Assembly (NCBI GenBank): GCA_021826485.1
Contig: JAKAZX010000087.1
Coordinates: 1 to 11,578 of the forward strand
Source: Pseudomonadota bacterium
Lineage (GTDB): Bacteria > Pseudomonadota > Alphaproteobacteria > Acetobacterales > Acetobacteraceae
Direction of reading: 5' to 3'
DNA: 11,578 bases
The position numbers were made by a program, and so were the translations under genes. Below are positions 1 to 6,947 of this stretch, piece after piece (the stretch's first letter is position 1; each line of letters begins with the position of its first letter). The notes below the pieces were generated by a model that worked only from the letters and a program-made list of their open reading frames with translations, was not told where the DNA came from and ran no database searches.

Positions 1-2073
1 CGGCCGTTCGTGTGGCGCCGCCATCTCGACTTCGCCGCGGTCGCTGACATCCACGCGATGAAGCGCCGGATCGACGCCGAGCGCGGCGGCCGGCTGGGCG
101 CGGCGGCCGACCCGGTGGCGCGCGTGCTGGGCCACAACGTCAAGCTCGGCACCGGCGGCATCCGCGAGATCGAGTTCCTGGCGCAGACCCTGCAACTGGT
201 CTGGGGCGGCCGCGATCCCGGCCTGCGCGCCACCGGCACGCTGGACGCGCTGCGCGCGCTGGTGCGCGCGGGCCACCTGCCCCGCCGCACCGCCGGCGCG
301 CTGGCCGCCGCCTACCGCTTCCTGCGCCGCGTCGAGCACCGGTTGCAGATGGTGGCCGACCGGCAGACCCACAGCCTGCCCGACTCGGCGGCAGCGCTGG
401 CCGATTTCGCGATCTTCCTCGGCTACCCGGAGGCCGCCGGCTTCGCCGCGGCGCTGCTGCGGAACCTGGAACGGGTGCGCGAGGCCTATCGCGCGGTGTT
501 CGAGACGGTCCCCGCCCCCGCCGGCCCCGCGCCCCTCGCGCTCGATTTCTCCGGCGCCGGGGAAGCGCCGCCGCGCACGCTCGCCGCCCTTGCGGAGATG
601 GGGTTCGCCACGCCGAAGGCGATCGCCGCCGCGGTGCAGGGCTGGCAGGCCGGGCGGCTACGCGCGCTGCGCTCGGAACGGGCGCGTGAACTGATGGACC
701 AGATGCTGCCCGCCCTGCTGACCGCCTTCGCCCGCCAGCGCGAGCCGGATGCCGCCTTCGCCCGGCTGGACGGCTTCCTGTCCCGCCTGCCCGCCGGCGT
801 GCAGTTGCTGTCGCTGTTCCAGCGCAACCCCGGGCTGCTGGAGCGCACGGCGGCGGTGCTGGGCGCGGCCCCGTCGCTGTCCGAGCACCTCGCCCGCACC
901 CCGGCGGCGCTGGAAGGGCTGCTGACCCCGGTCGCCGCACCCGACTACGCCCGGCTGCTGCGCGCGCGGCTGCCCGACGCACGGACGCTGGAGGACGCCA
1001 TCGGCATCATCCGCCGCACGGTGCGCGAGGAGGATTTCGCGCTGAGCGTGGCGACCCTGGAAAGCCGCCTGGACGCCGATGCGGCCGGCGGGTTCCGCGC
1101 CGATCTGGCCGATGCCGCGATCAGCGCGCTGCTGCCCCGCGTGGTCGCGGATTTCGCCGAACGGTTCGGCCGGGTGCGCGGCGGCGCGCTGGCCGTCGTG
1201 CTGCTCGGCAAGGCGGGCGGGCGGGAGATGATGGCCGGCTCCGACCTCGATCTGATGCTGATCTACGACCATCCCCAGAACGCCGCCGAAAGCCGCGGCG
1301 GGCGGGCGCTGCCGGCAAGCCAGTGGTTCCTGCGCGCGGTGCATGCCTTCATCGCCGCGCTGACCGCGCCGGATGCCAGCGGGCCGATGTATGCGGTGGA
1401 CATGCGGCTGCGCCCCTCCGGCAACAAAGGGCCGGTCGCGGTCTCGCTGCGGGCGTTCGAGCAGTATCACGCGGCCGAGGGCGGCGGCGCCTGGACGTGG
1501 GAACGAATGGCGCTGACCCGCGCCCGCGTGGTGGCCGGGCCGCCGGCGCTGCGCCGGCGCGTCACCGCCGCCATCCGCGCGGCGCTGGCGGCGGCCGGCC
1601 CGGCCGAGCAGGTGCGCGCCGATGCGGCGGCCATGCGTGCGCGGCTGGCGCGCGAACTGCCGCCGCGCGGGGCGTGGGACGTGAAGCTGCGCGCAGGCGG
1701 CGGCATGGAGGTGGAGCTTGTCGCCCAGACCCTCCAGCTTGTCCACGCCCGCGCGCATCCCGACCTGCCCCACCCGACCACCCGCATCGCCCTGGCACGG
1801 CTGGCGGAGGCGGGGCTGCTACCGCCCGCGGAGGCCGCGCAGCTCCGCCATGCCGCGCTGGTCTGGCGCACGGTGCAGGGCATGCTGCGGCTGGCCGAGG
1901 GGCCGGCGCCGCCCGCCGAGGTCTCCCCGACCGCGGCGGAGGCGCTGCTGCACGCGGTGCGGGCCGCCGGGATCGCGGCGGTTGACGTGGCCGGGCTGCT
2001 CGCCACCTTGGAGACGCTGGCCGCAGAGGTTCGCGCGGCCTTCATCCGCCATGTAGGAGCGATCGAGACATGA
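1..2073 (+). CDS. glnE: Bifunctional glutamine synthetase adenylyltransferase/adenylyl-removing enzyme, 5'-truncated by window edge
   Basis: GlnE adds AMP to, or removes it from, glutamine synthetase in the cytoplasm under PII control, setting ammonium assimilation. The frame is open from base 1, so the start lies upstream; about 690 codons are visible, against roughly 950-1000 for full-length members. Seen (window codon numbers): GTGGIREIEF at 50-59 closes the N-terminal deadenylylase half. The C-terminal adenylyltransferase half has GSDLD at 413-417 (metal-binding nucleotidyltransferase motif), DMRLRPSG at 467-474 and WTWERMAL at 498-505. A second copy of the GG-I-E motif, GGGMEVEL at 566-573, reflects the internal duplication of the family and is slightly off the usual GG..(D/E)(I/V)EF because its last residue is Leu. 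The N-terminal GSxLE-type catalytic motif would lie outside the window. The TGA stop overlaps the ATG of the next gene (ATGA), suggesting translational coupling. Confidence 0.96.
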   Translation, partial: RPFVWRRHLDFAAVADIHAMKRRIDAERGGRLGAAADPVARVLGHNVKLGTGGIREIEFLAQTLQLVWGGRDPGLRATGTLDALRALVRAGHLPRRTAGALAAAYRFLRRVEHRLQMVADRQTHSLPDSAAALADFAIFLGYPEAAGFAAALLRNLERVREAYRAVFETVPAPAGPAPLALDFSGAGEAPPRTLAALAEMGFATPKAIAAAVQGWQAGRLRALRSERARELMDQMLPALLTAFARQREPDAAFARLDGFLSRLPAGVQLLSLFQRNPGLLERTAAVLGAAPSLSEHLARTPAALEGLLTPVAAPDYARLLRARLPDARTLEDAIGIIRRTVREEDFALSVATLESRLDADAAGGFRADLADAAISALLPRVVADFAERFGRVRGGALAVVLLGKAGGREMMAGSDLDLMLIYDHPQNAAESRGGRALPASQWFLRAVHAFIAALTAPDASGPMYAVDMRLRPSGNKGPVAVSLRAFEQYHAAEGGGAWTWERMALTRARVVAGPPALRRRVTAAIRAALAAAGPAEQVRADAAAMRARLARELPPRGAWDVKLRAGGGMEVELVAQTLQLVHARAHPDLPHPTTRIALARLAEAGLLPPAEAAQLRHAALVWRTVQGMLRLAEGPAPPAEVSPTAAEALLHAVRAAGIAAVDVAGLLATLETLAAEVRAAFIRHVGAIET

Positions 2074-2537
2074 CCCTGAAGGAAGGGGACGCCGCGCCCG
2101 ACTTCACCATGCCGGCGAGCCAGGGCCGCACCGTCAGCCTCGCCGCCCTGCGTGGCCGGCCGTTCGTGCTGTATTTCTACCCGAAAGCCGACACCCCCGG
2201 CTGCACCCGGGAAGCCTGCGCCTTCCAGGAGGCGCTGCCCCAGCTCGGCCGCATCGGCATCGAGGTGATCGGCGTGTCCAAGGACAAGCTGCGCCCGATC
2301 GAGAAATTCGCCGAGAAATACGGGCTGAAATTCCCCCTCGCCTCCGACGCCGAGGCGGGCGTGGCGGAGGCCTATGGCGTCTGGGTGGAGAAATCCATGT
2401 ACGGCCGCAAATACATGGGCATGGAGCGCAGCACCTTCCTGATCGACAAGGCCGGCCGCATCGCCCGCATCTGGCCGAAGGTGAAGGTGGATGGCCACGC
2501 GGCGGAGGTGATGGCGGCGGCGCAGGCGCTGAAGTAG
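2070..2537 (+). CDS. bcp: Thioredoxin-dependent peroxiredoxin, BCP/PrxQ family
   Basis: Reduces hydrogen peroxide and organic hydroperoxides in the cytoplasm, using thioredoxin as electron donor. The 155-residue product matches the usual BCP length. It has the AhpC/TSA thioredoxin-like fold signature: GDAAPDF at 6-12, then FYPKADTPGCTREAC at 36-50. Cys45 is the expected peroxidatic cysteine (Thr42 and Pro43 of the active-site loop precede it) and Cys50 the expected resolving cysteine, five residues later as in the atypical 2-Cys BCP subgroup. RSTFLIDKAGRI near residue 120 is the typical late strand. The start ATG overlaps the glnE stop by 4 nt, and an AGGAG at 2055-2059 inside glnE lies 10 nt upstream, so bcp is probably co-transcribed with glnE. 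The TAG stop lies 7 nt from the stop of the convergent reductase gene. Confidence 0.95.
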   Translation: MTLKEGDAAPDFTMPASQGRTVSLAALRGRPFVLYFYPKADTPGCTREACAFQEALPQLGRIGIEVIGVSKDKLRPIEKFAEKYGLKFPLASDAEAGVAEAYGVWVEKSMYGRKYMGMERSTFLIDKAGRIARIWPKVKVDGHAAEVMAAAQALK

Positions 2538-2544
2538 CCGCCGG

Positions 2545-3474
2545 TCAGATCCCGCCGCGCGCCCGACGGGCGGCATAGGTGCCGAGGTGGCAATAGGCGA
2601 GGCGGAGCAGCGGCGTTGCCACGCCGGCGGCATCGGCGCGGGCCAGCAGGTCGCCGATGATGTGGTCGGCCTCGGTTTCCGCCCGCCCCTCCAGATCGCG
2701 CAGCATGGAGGCGGAGAACGGCGAGCCGGGTGTTGCCACCATCGCGGTCGCGCGCGCCATGAAGGCGGGGCGCGGTGCGTAGCCCTGGGCGGTCGCGACG
2801 GCGCGGCATTCCGCCAGCATGGCGAGCGCGGTTTCCTGCCCGCCCGGCGCGGCCATGATGTCGCCCACCGTGCCGCGCATCAGGCAGGTGAGGCCGGCCG
2901 CCGTCGCCAGCGCGACCCATTTTTCCCACATGTCGTGCAGGATGTTCTCGCTCGCCCGCGCCGTGAAACCGGCGCCCTGCATGAACGTGGCGATCGCCTG
3001 CACGCGCGCGCTGGTGCCGCCGGAACGTTCGCCGAAGGCGATCTCGTGCGGCGGCATGAGTTGCCGCACTTCGCCGTCCGGGCCGATCGTGGCGATGACG
3101 ATGACGGTGCCGCCCAGCAGCCGCTCCGCCCCGAAGCGCGCCGCCAGCGCGTCCAAATGGCGCAGGCCGTTCAGCGTCGGCAGGATCGCGGTCTGCGGGC
3201 CGATCGCCGGTGCGATGTCCGTCATCGCCGCATCGAGCGTGTATGCCTTGGTGGCCAGCAGCACCACGTCGTACGGCCCGTCCAGCGTGTCGGTGGTGAC
3301 GAGACGCGGGACGATGGCAAAATCCCCATGCGGGCTGACGACGCGCAGGCCGGTTTCGGCAAGCTGGCGCGCCCGCGCCGGCCGCACCAGGAAGGTGACA
3401 TCGCGCCCCGCCTGCGCCAGCCGCGCGCCGAAATACCCGCCGAGCGCACCCGCCCCCACCACCAGCATGCGCAT
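2545..3474 (-). CDS. panE: 2-dehydropantoate 2-reductase family protein (ketopantoate reductase)
   Basis: Family role: NADPH-dependent reduction of 2-dehydropantoate to pantoate in the pantothenate/CoA pathway. The 309-residue product starts with the Rossmann motif GAGALGGYFGARLA (7-20). It carries a T-K pair at 75-76, LNG at 101-103, and EKW at 184-186, whose Lys185 sits where the family's catalytic lysine is expected. The C-terminal helical domain has SMLRDLEGRAETEAD (256-270), matching the family's S..D...R..TE(I/A)D substrate-side motif. The start was set at the ATG of MRMLVVGAG because GGGGGA lies 6 nt upstream; the reading frame continues upstream to 3735, but that part overlaps the next gene and has no domain character. 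It lies 53 nt downstream of the acyl-CoA synthetase gene on the same strand. Paralogues acting on other 2-oxo acids are common, so the family is sure but the exact substrate and symbol are less so. Confidence 0.88.
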   Translation of the reverse strand: MRMLVVGAGALGGYFGARLAQAGRDVTFLVRPARARQLAETGLRVVSPHGDFAIVPRLVTTDTLDGPYDVVLLATKAYTLDAAMTDIAPAIGPQTAILPTLNGLRHLDALAARFGAERLLGGTVIVIATIGPDGEVRQLMPPHEIAFGERSGGTSARVQAIATFMQGAGFTARASENILHDMWEKWVALATAAGLTCLMRGTVGDIMAAPGGQETALAMLAECRAVATAQGYAPRPAFMARATAMVATPGSPFSASMLRDLEGRAETEADHIIGDLLARADAAGVATPLLRLAYCHLGTYAARRARGGI

Positions 3475-3480
3475 GGAATG

Positions 3481-3486
3481 TCCCCC
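3481..3486 (-). promoter_or_regulatory. Ribosome binding site deciding the reductase start
   Basis: On the minus strand GGGGGA is followed by CATTCC and then the ATG at 3474, a 6-nt spacing. This supports translation from MRMLVV and argues against the longer in-frame extension into the acyl-CoA synthetase gene. Confidence 0.6.
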
Positions 3487-3527
3487 GTGTGCGGCGCGCG
3501 CAGGCGTAGCGCGCGCCGCCGCCGCTG

Positions 3528-5153
3528 TCACGGTGCGTCGGGGGCGGCGTAGCGCCGGCGCAGTTCCGTCTTCAGCACCTTGCCGGTCGCGCCGTGCGGC
3601 AGGCTGTCGGCGATGATGACGCGGTCGGGCACCGACCAGTTGGGCGTGCGGCCGGCGAAGAAGCCGCGGATCGCCTCGGGCGTCGGGCTGCGGCCTTCCC
3701 GCGGCACCACGATCAGCAACGGGCGTTCGCCCCATTTCGCGTCAGGCACGGCAATCGCCGCCGCCTCCGCGACATCCGGATGGGCGACGGCGATGTTCTC
3801 GATCGCGATGGAGCTGATCCACTCGCCGCCGGATTTGATGAGGTCCTTGGTGCGGTCGGTGAGCGTGACGAAGCCCTCGGCGTCGATCACGCCGACATCG
3901 CCGGTCGGGAACCAGCCCTCCGGCCCGACGGCGGTTTCCGGCTGGCGGTAATAGGCGCTGGCGACCCAGTGGCCGCGGAACTCCAGATTGCCTTGCGTCG
4001 CGCCGTCCCACGGCACTTCGCCGGCATCGTTGACCGCCCGCACATCGACGCCGAACACCGTCCGTCCCTGGCACGCCTGCTGATCGAGTTGCGCGTCCGC
4101 ATCCAGCGCCACAGTCGCCGGCTTCGGCGCGTTCCAGGTGACGACGGGGCTGCTTTCCGTCATGCCCCAGGCATGCGCGACGTGAACGCCGCGCGCGGCG
4201 TATTCGGCCATCAGCGCGCGCGGAAAGGCGCTGCCGCCCGACATGACCCGGCGCAGCGTGGCGAAGCTTTCGCCGCTCTGGCGCAGATGATTGAGGATGC
4301 CGAGCCACACCGTCGGCACTCCGCCGGCAAGCGTCGCACGTTCGCCGTTCAGCAGCGCGAGCAGCGATGCGGGATCGAGCTGGCGTCCCGGCAGGATCAG
4401 CGTGGCGCCCGCCATCGGCGCGCTGAACGGCAGGCCCCAGGCGTTGACGTGGAACATCGGCACGATCGGCAGCACGCGATCGACCGCGCGCAGCCCGGCG
4501 GTGTCGGCAAACGTCATCATCATCGCGTGCAGCAGCGTGGAGCGGTGCGAATAGAGCACGCCCTTCGGCCGGCCGGTGGTGCCCGAGGTGTAGCAGAGGC
4601 CGGCGGCGGTGTTCTCGTCGAACACCGGCCATTCCGGCAGGGGTGCAGTCTGCGCCAGCAGGGTTTCGTAGCAATGGAGCGCGATGCCCGCCGGCAGGCG
4701 GCATTCCGGCATCTCCGCCGGCGGCGCCAGCACCACGACGCCGCGCAGCATGCCGCCGAGTTTCGGCGCCACCGCGGCGACGATCGGCAGCAGCGCGGGA
4801 TCGGCGAAGATCAGCGCATCCTCGGCATGCGCTGCGATATAGGCGATGTCGTCCTGCGACAGCCGCGGGTTGATCGTGTTGCAGACCGCGCCGATGCCGG
4901 AGATGCCGAAATAGCACTCCAGATGCCGGTCGCTGTTCATGGCCAGCGTCGCCACCCGCTCGCCCGGCTGCACGCCGAGCGCGCGCAGCGCACTGCCGAG
5001 GCGGCACGCCCTGACCTCGATCGCCGCATAGTCGGTGCGGTCGATCCGCCCGTCATCGCGGCGGCTGACAATCTCGGTCGTGCCGTGGTGGCGGGCGGCA
5101 TGGCGGATGATGCCGGAGATCAGCAACTCGCCCCGCTGCATCAATCCCTGCAT
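3528..5153 (-). CDS. AMP-forming acyl-CoA synthetase, AlkK/DmdB-like medium-chain acyl-CoA ligase
   Basis: Activates a carboxylic acid to acyl-AMP and then to acyl-CoA; this branch of the ANL superfamily usually takes medium-chain fatty or related short organic acids. The 541-residue product has all core motifs: YTSGTTGRPKG at 188-198 (A3, phosphate-binding loop), WGMTESS at 329-335 (A5), TGD at 417-419 (A7), DRTKDLIKSGGEWIS at 433-447 (A8 hinge), and PHGATGKVLKT at 519-529 with Lys525 as the adenylation lysine. The N-terminal LISGIIRHAARHHGTTEIVSR style and INPRL at 94-98 are typical of the AlkK/DmdB clade. The start ATG has AAGGGGA (5161-5167) 7 nt upstream. It lies 53 nt upstream of the reductase gene and 93 nt downstream of the DUF302 gene, all in the same direction. 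The natural acid cannot be read from sequence. Confidence 0.93.
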   Translation of the reverse strand: MQGLMQRGELLISGIIRHAARHHGTTEIVSRRDDGRIDRTDYAAIEVRACRLGSALRALGVQPGERVATLAMNSDRHLECYFGISGIGAVCNTINPRLSQDDIAYIAAHAEDALIFADPALLPIVAAVAPKLGGMLRGVVVLAPPAEMPECRLPAGIALHCYETLLAQTAPLPEWPVFDENTAAGLCYTSGTTGRPKGVLYSHRSTLLHAMMMTFADTAGLRAVDRVLPIVPMFHVNAWGLPFSAPMAGATLILPGRQLDPASLLALLNGERATLAGGVPTVWLGILNHLRQSGESFATLRRVMSGGSAFPRALMAEYAARGVHVAHAWGMTESSPVVTWNAPKPATVALDADAQLDQQACQGRTVFGVDVRAVNDAGEVPWDGATQGNLEFRGHWVASAYYRQPETAVGPEGWFPTGDVGVIDAEGFVTLTDRTKDLIKSGGEWISSIAIENIAVAHPDVAEAAAIAVPDAKWGERPLLIVVPREGRSPTPEAIRGFFAGRTPNWSVPDRVIIADSLPHGATGKVLKTELRRRYAAPDAP

Positions 5154-5160
5154 TCGCGTT

Positions 5161-5167
5161 TCCCCTT
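5161..5167 (-). promoter_or_regulatory. Ribosome binding site of the acyl-CoA synthetase gene
   Basis: AAGGGGA on the minus strand lies 7 nt before the ATG at 5153. It favours the first Met (MQGLM...) over the in-frame Met four codons later. Confidence 0.55.
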
Positions 5168-5182
5168 GTTGTCGCTGCCTCG

Positions 5183-5239
5183 GGCCGGCGTGCCGGCCGG
5201 CGTCGCGCGGAGTGGCATCGCTGTCGTGCTGCGCGATGC
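5183..5239 (-). repeat. Two adjacent inverted repeats in the spacer between the DUF302 and acyl-CoA synthetase genes
   Basis: Within the 93-nt spacer there are two perfect 7-bp inverted repeats: GCATCGC (5215-5221) with GCGATGC (5233-5239), 11-nt loop, and GGCCGGC (5183-5189) with GCCGGCC (5192-5198), 2-nt centre. On the minus strand the first stem begins about 8 nt after the DUF302 stop codon and the second follows within 16 nt. Neither is followed by a T-run, so they are not classical intrinsic terminators. They could be transcript-processing or attenuating hairpins, or chance in GC-rich DNA. Confidence 0.3.
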
Positions 5240-5246
5240 GATCCGG

Positions 5247-5636
5247 CTACGGCCGCACCGCGTCGAGGAGAATCCGTTGCGCCGGATCGAGCCGGCCGGC
5301 CAGCGCCTCCGGCACGCCGGCCCGCCGCAGCACCGCCCCGATCGGGTGGAAGGCGATCACCGTCCGTCCATCCTCCCGCTCCCGCACCAGCACGCGCAGG
5401 GGAAGATCGAGGGCGGCGGAGGCGGCGGCGAGCATGATCGGCGTGCCGCCTTTCGGATGCCCGTAGAACAGCACCGTGGTCGGCGGCATCGCCAATCCGG
5501 CTTCCTGCGCGCCCGCCTGATGGTCGAACCGGTGGAACAGGATCAGGCCGGCCTGCGCGATCGCCGCGGCCACGCGTTCGAGCGTGACCGCGAACGGATG
5601 CGCCGACAGGGTCTCCTGAATGTCCGCGTCGCTCAT
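5247..5636 (-). CDS. DUF302 domain-containing protein
   Basis: A 129-residue protein that resembles the DUF302 family (small alpha/beta proteins of unknown biochemical role). Seen: an N-terminal helix region with TLERVAAAIAQAGL (18-31), then a strand LILFHRFDHQAGAQEAGL, then MPPTTVLFYGHPKGGTPIM (50-68), which is the most family-like stretch. After it come LDLPLRVLVRE (77-87) and a C-terminal VIAFHPIGAVLRRAGV segment. There is no signal peptide or membrane segment, so it is probably cytoplasmic. A GGAG lies 11 nt before the ATG, a slightly long spacing. It sits 39 nt after the unknown gene ending at 5676 and 93 nt before the acyl-CoA synthetase gene, both on the same strand. Co-transcription is plausible, but nothing links it functionally to either. 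Confidence 0.8.
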   Translation of the reverse strand: MSDADIQETLSAHPFAVTLERVAAAIAQAGLILFHRFDHQAGAQEAGLAMPPTTVLFYGHPKGGTPIMLAAASAALDLPLRVLVREREDGRTVIAFHPIGAVLRRAGVPEALAGRLDPAQRILLDAVRP

Positions 5637-5675
5637 GGTTCAGTCCGCTCCAGTACGGTCATGGGAGGCTTGCCG

Positions 5676-6842
5676 TTACGGCGCCGCCCCCTGCAGGCTC
5701 AGCCGCAGCGCATGGGCGGCACGGCACACCTGCACCCAGCAATCGAAGGACAGGTCGTGCGCGTTCTCACCGGGGGCGAACCGGTCGAGATAGCCGATCA
5801 TGAAGCCCGGGGCGTGGAACTGCACGGTGCCGGGCGGATGCGCGGCATCGGCGAGCGTCGCCAGCAGCAGCGTGTTGGGACCGTAGCGGCGGATCGCGAG
5901 CGCGAGGGGGAATGCCTCCTCCGCCGAGACCGCGCCCATGCCCTTGAACACGAACAGCTTGTCCGCGGCCTCCAGGTCCTCGACCAGCTTGCGCACCAGG
6001 AACGGCACGCGCCGCGCCTCCCGCCGCGCCACGTCGGCGGCGCTCATCTCCCCGGCATTGACCCAGGCGTGGTACATGAAGCCGTAGCGCGTGTCATGGA
6101 CCATGTATTCGCGCCCGGAGCCGTCGAGATCGACCTGGATCGCATCCGCCGCCCCCATGCCGTCGAAGCCTGCGTCCAGCGCGTCCAGCAGCCGCGGCAG
6201 CGGGGTGGAGGAGAAGCGCAGCAGGCCCAGCGGCTCCGCCCCGCCACGGCGCTGCACCAGGCCGAATTCGCAGTTCTGCCCCAGGCTCTCGAATTTCAGC
6301 ATCAGGTCGTGCAGGGGCAGCCGGGCGGCGGCGGCGGCGGCGGCAGGATCGCCGGGCGCCGCCTGCCCGTCAGCCAGCGCCGCGCCGTCCAGCCAGGTCT
6401 CGAACAGGTCGGGATGGAGGTGCAGCGACGACAGGCTGACGCCCAGCAGCCGCCGGTCGTCGCCCTGGCCGTGTTCCGCCGGGCGGGCGGCGTCCGGCAG
6501 GCCGAGGGTGATGGAAAGCTCGGGCGCGCGCTGCACCACCTCCCACGGCACGACGCAGGCGCGGGTGGTGCGCCGGGTGATGCGGAATTCGGCCAGGGGA
6601 ACGTCGTTCACCCGCACCAGCAGCCGCTGGGCGGGCAGCCGGTCCCCGGCGGTCATCGGCCGCAGGCGGAACACCAGCGCATAACTGCCGGGGCGCTGCG
6701 GCGCCGGCAGCGTCAGCCGGCTGACCGGGCCGGTGGTCCAGGTGCCGTCCGGCTCCGGCGTGGACCAGCCGGCGACGCAGCACGGCACGCTGTTCCCGCC
6801 AGCGGTGAAATCGATCAGCAGAGCGTCCGCCGACAGGTTCAT
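5676..6842 (-). CDS. Two-domain protein of unknown function: N-terminal GWS beta-sandwich-like domain, C-terminal SLGQNCEFG domain
   Basis: Not a characterised gene that I recognise. The 388-residue product has two parts joined by a linker with seven alanines (167-173). Residues 1-165 are strand-rich with GWSTPEPDGTWTTGP (25-39), QRLLVRVNDVPLAEF (72-86) and DDRRLLGVSLSSLHL (128-142). Such GWS.PE..G.W patterns occur in carbohydrate-associated beta-sandwich modules (inference). Residues 180-385 begin SLGQNCEFGLVQRRGGAEPLGLLRF (186-210) and include MYHAWVNAGE (256-265), an FKGMGAVSAEEAF segment and HAPGFMIGYLDRFAPG. The SLG.NC start recalls DUF1796-type putative papain-fold proteins and would make Cys191 a candidate nucleophile, but this is only a resemblance. 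There is no signal peptide. The start at 6842 is uncertain: no Shine-Dalgarno is seen, and an in-frame ATG exists at 6917. It is divergent from the FkbH-ACP-glycosyltransferase unit, which suggests a role in glycan assembly. Confidence 0.75.
   Translation of the reverse strand: MNLSADALLIDFTAGGNSVPCCVAGWSTPEPDGTWTTGPVSRLTLPAPQRPGSYALVFRLRPMTAGDRLPAQRLLVRVNDVPLAEFRITRRTTRACVVPWEVVQRAPELSITLGLPDAARPAEHGQGDDRRLLGVSLSSLHLHPDLFETWLDGAALADGQAAPGDPAAAAAAARLPLHDLMLKFESLGQNCEFGLVQRRGGAEPLGLLRFSSTPLPRLLDALDAGFDGMGAADAIQVDLDGSGREYMVHDTRYGFMYHAWVNAGEMSAADVARREARRVPFLVRKLVEDLEAADKLFVFKGMGAVSAEEAFPLALAIRRYGPNTLLLATLADAAHPPGTVQFHAPGFMIGYLDRFAPGENAHDLSFDCWVQVCRAAHALRLSLQGAAP
6324..6344. repeat. GGC trinucleotide tract encoding a poly-alanine linker
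   Basis: Seven perfect GGC units (read GCC on the coding minus strand) encode seven consecutive alanines, exactly at the junction of the two domains of the 5676-6842 protein. Slippage would change only linker length, in frame. GC-rich codon bias alone can also give this. Confidence 0.7.
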
Positions 6843-6852
6843 TGACGCAGCA

Positions 6853-6880
6853 ATTACAACCCGGTGACGGGGCAGAGCAA
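6853..6880 (-). promoter_or_regulatory. Candidate sigma-70-type promoter for the minus-strand gene, possibly leaderless
   Basis: On the minus strand TTGCTC (6880-6875) and TGTAAT (6858-6853) are separated by 16 nt. The -10 matches TATAAT at 5 of 6 positions; the -35 matches TTGACA at only 3 of 6. The expected transcription start would be only a few nt before the ATG at 6842, in keeping with the lack of a Shine-Dalgarno there. The left arm of the inverted repeat lies within the spacer, so a protein bound there would block this promoter. This is inference from a weak match. Confidence 0.3.
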
Positions 6881-6909
6881 CCCCCGGGGGCCCGTCACCG
6901 CTGTTGCAA
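6854..6909. repeat. Inverted repeat in the divergent intergenic region, possible operator
   Basis: CGGTGACGGG (6862-6871) is repeated exactly as CCCGTCACCG (6891-6900), a perfect 10-bp dyad with a 19-nt centre. Outside it the arms continue imperfectly: TTACAAC on the left pairs with the complement of GTTGCAA on the right, with one mismatch and a 1-nt offset before the perfect core. The centre contains the palindrome CCCCCGGGGG (6881-6890). It lies between the divergent starts at 6842 and 6962, so it could be a shared operator or a strong hairpin in a transcript. Confidence 0.5.
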
Positions 6910-6947
6910 TGCCGCATCCGGAGTGCTTCAACCGGCGCGCGGATCGC

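Noticed and set aside
658..1773. Open frame of 371 codons on the minus strand inside glnE
   Set aside because: Fully antisense to the GlnE adenylyltransferase domain and of low-complexity Arg/Gln/Gly composition.
2560..2572. Small hairpin CGCCC-GAC-GGGCG at the 3' end of the reductase gene as a terminator
   Set aside because: Stem of only 5 bp, inside coding sequence, with no T-run on either strand.
3594..6845. Open frame of 1083 codons on the plus strand
   Set aside because: It lies antisense to the acyl-CoA synthetase, DUF302 and unknown genes, all of which have clear domains or family motifs. Its product is Arg/Gln/His/Ala-rich with no recognisable domain. High-GC codon bias in the opposite strand explains it.
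6904..6932. Plus-strand promoter TTGCAA with a -10 at TTCAAC for the fkbH-like unit
   Set aside because: The -10 matches at only 3 of 6 positions and no better one is seen. A promoter is expected somewhere in this gap, but I cannot place it.
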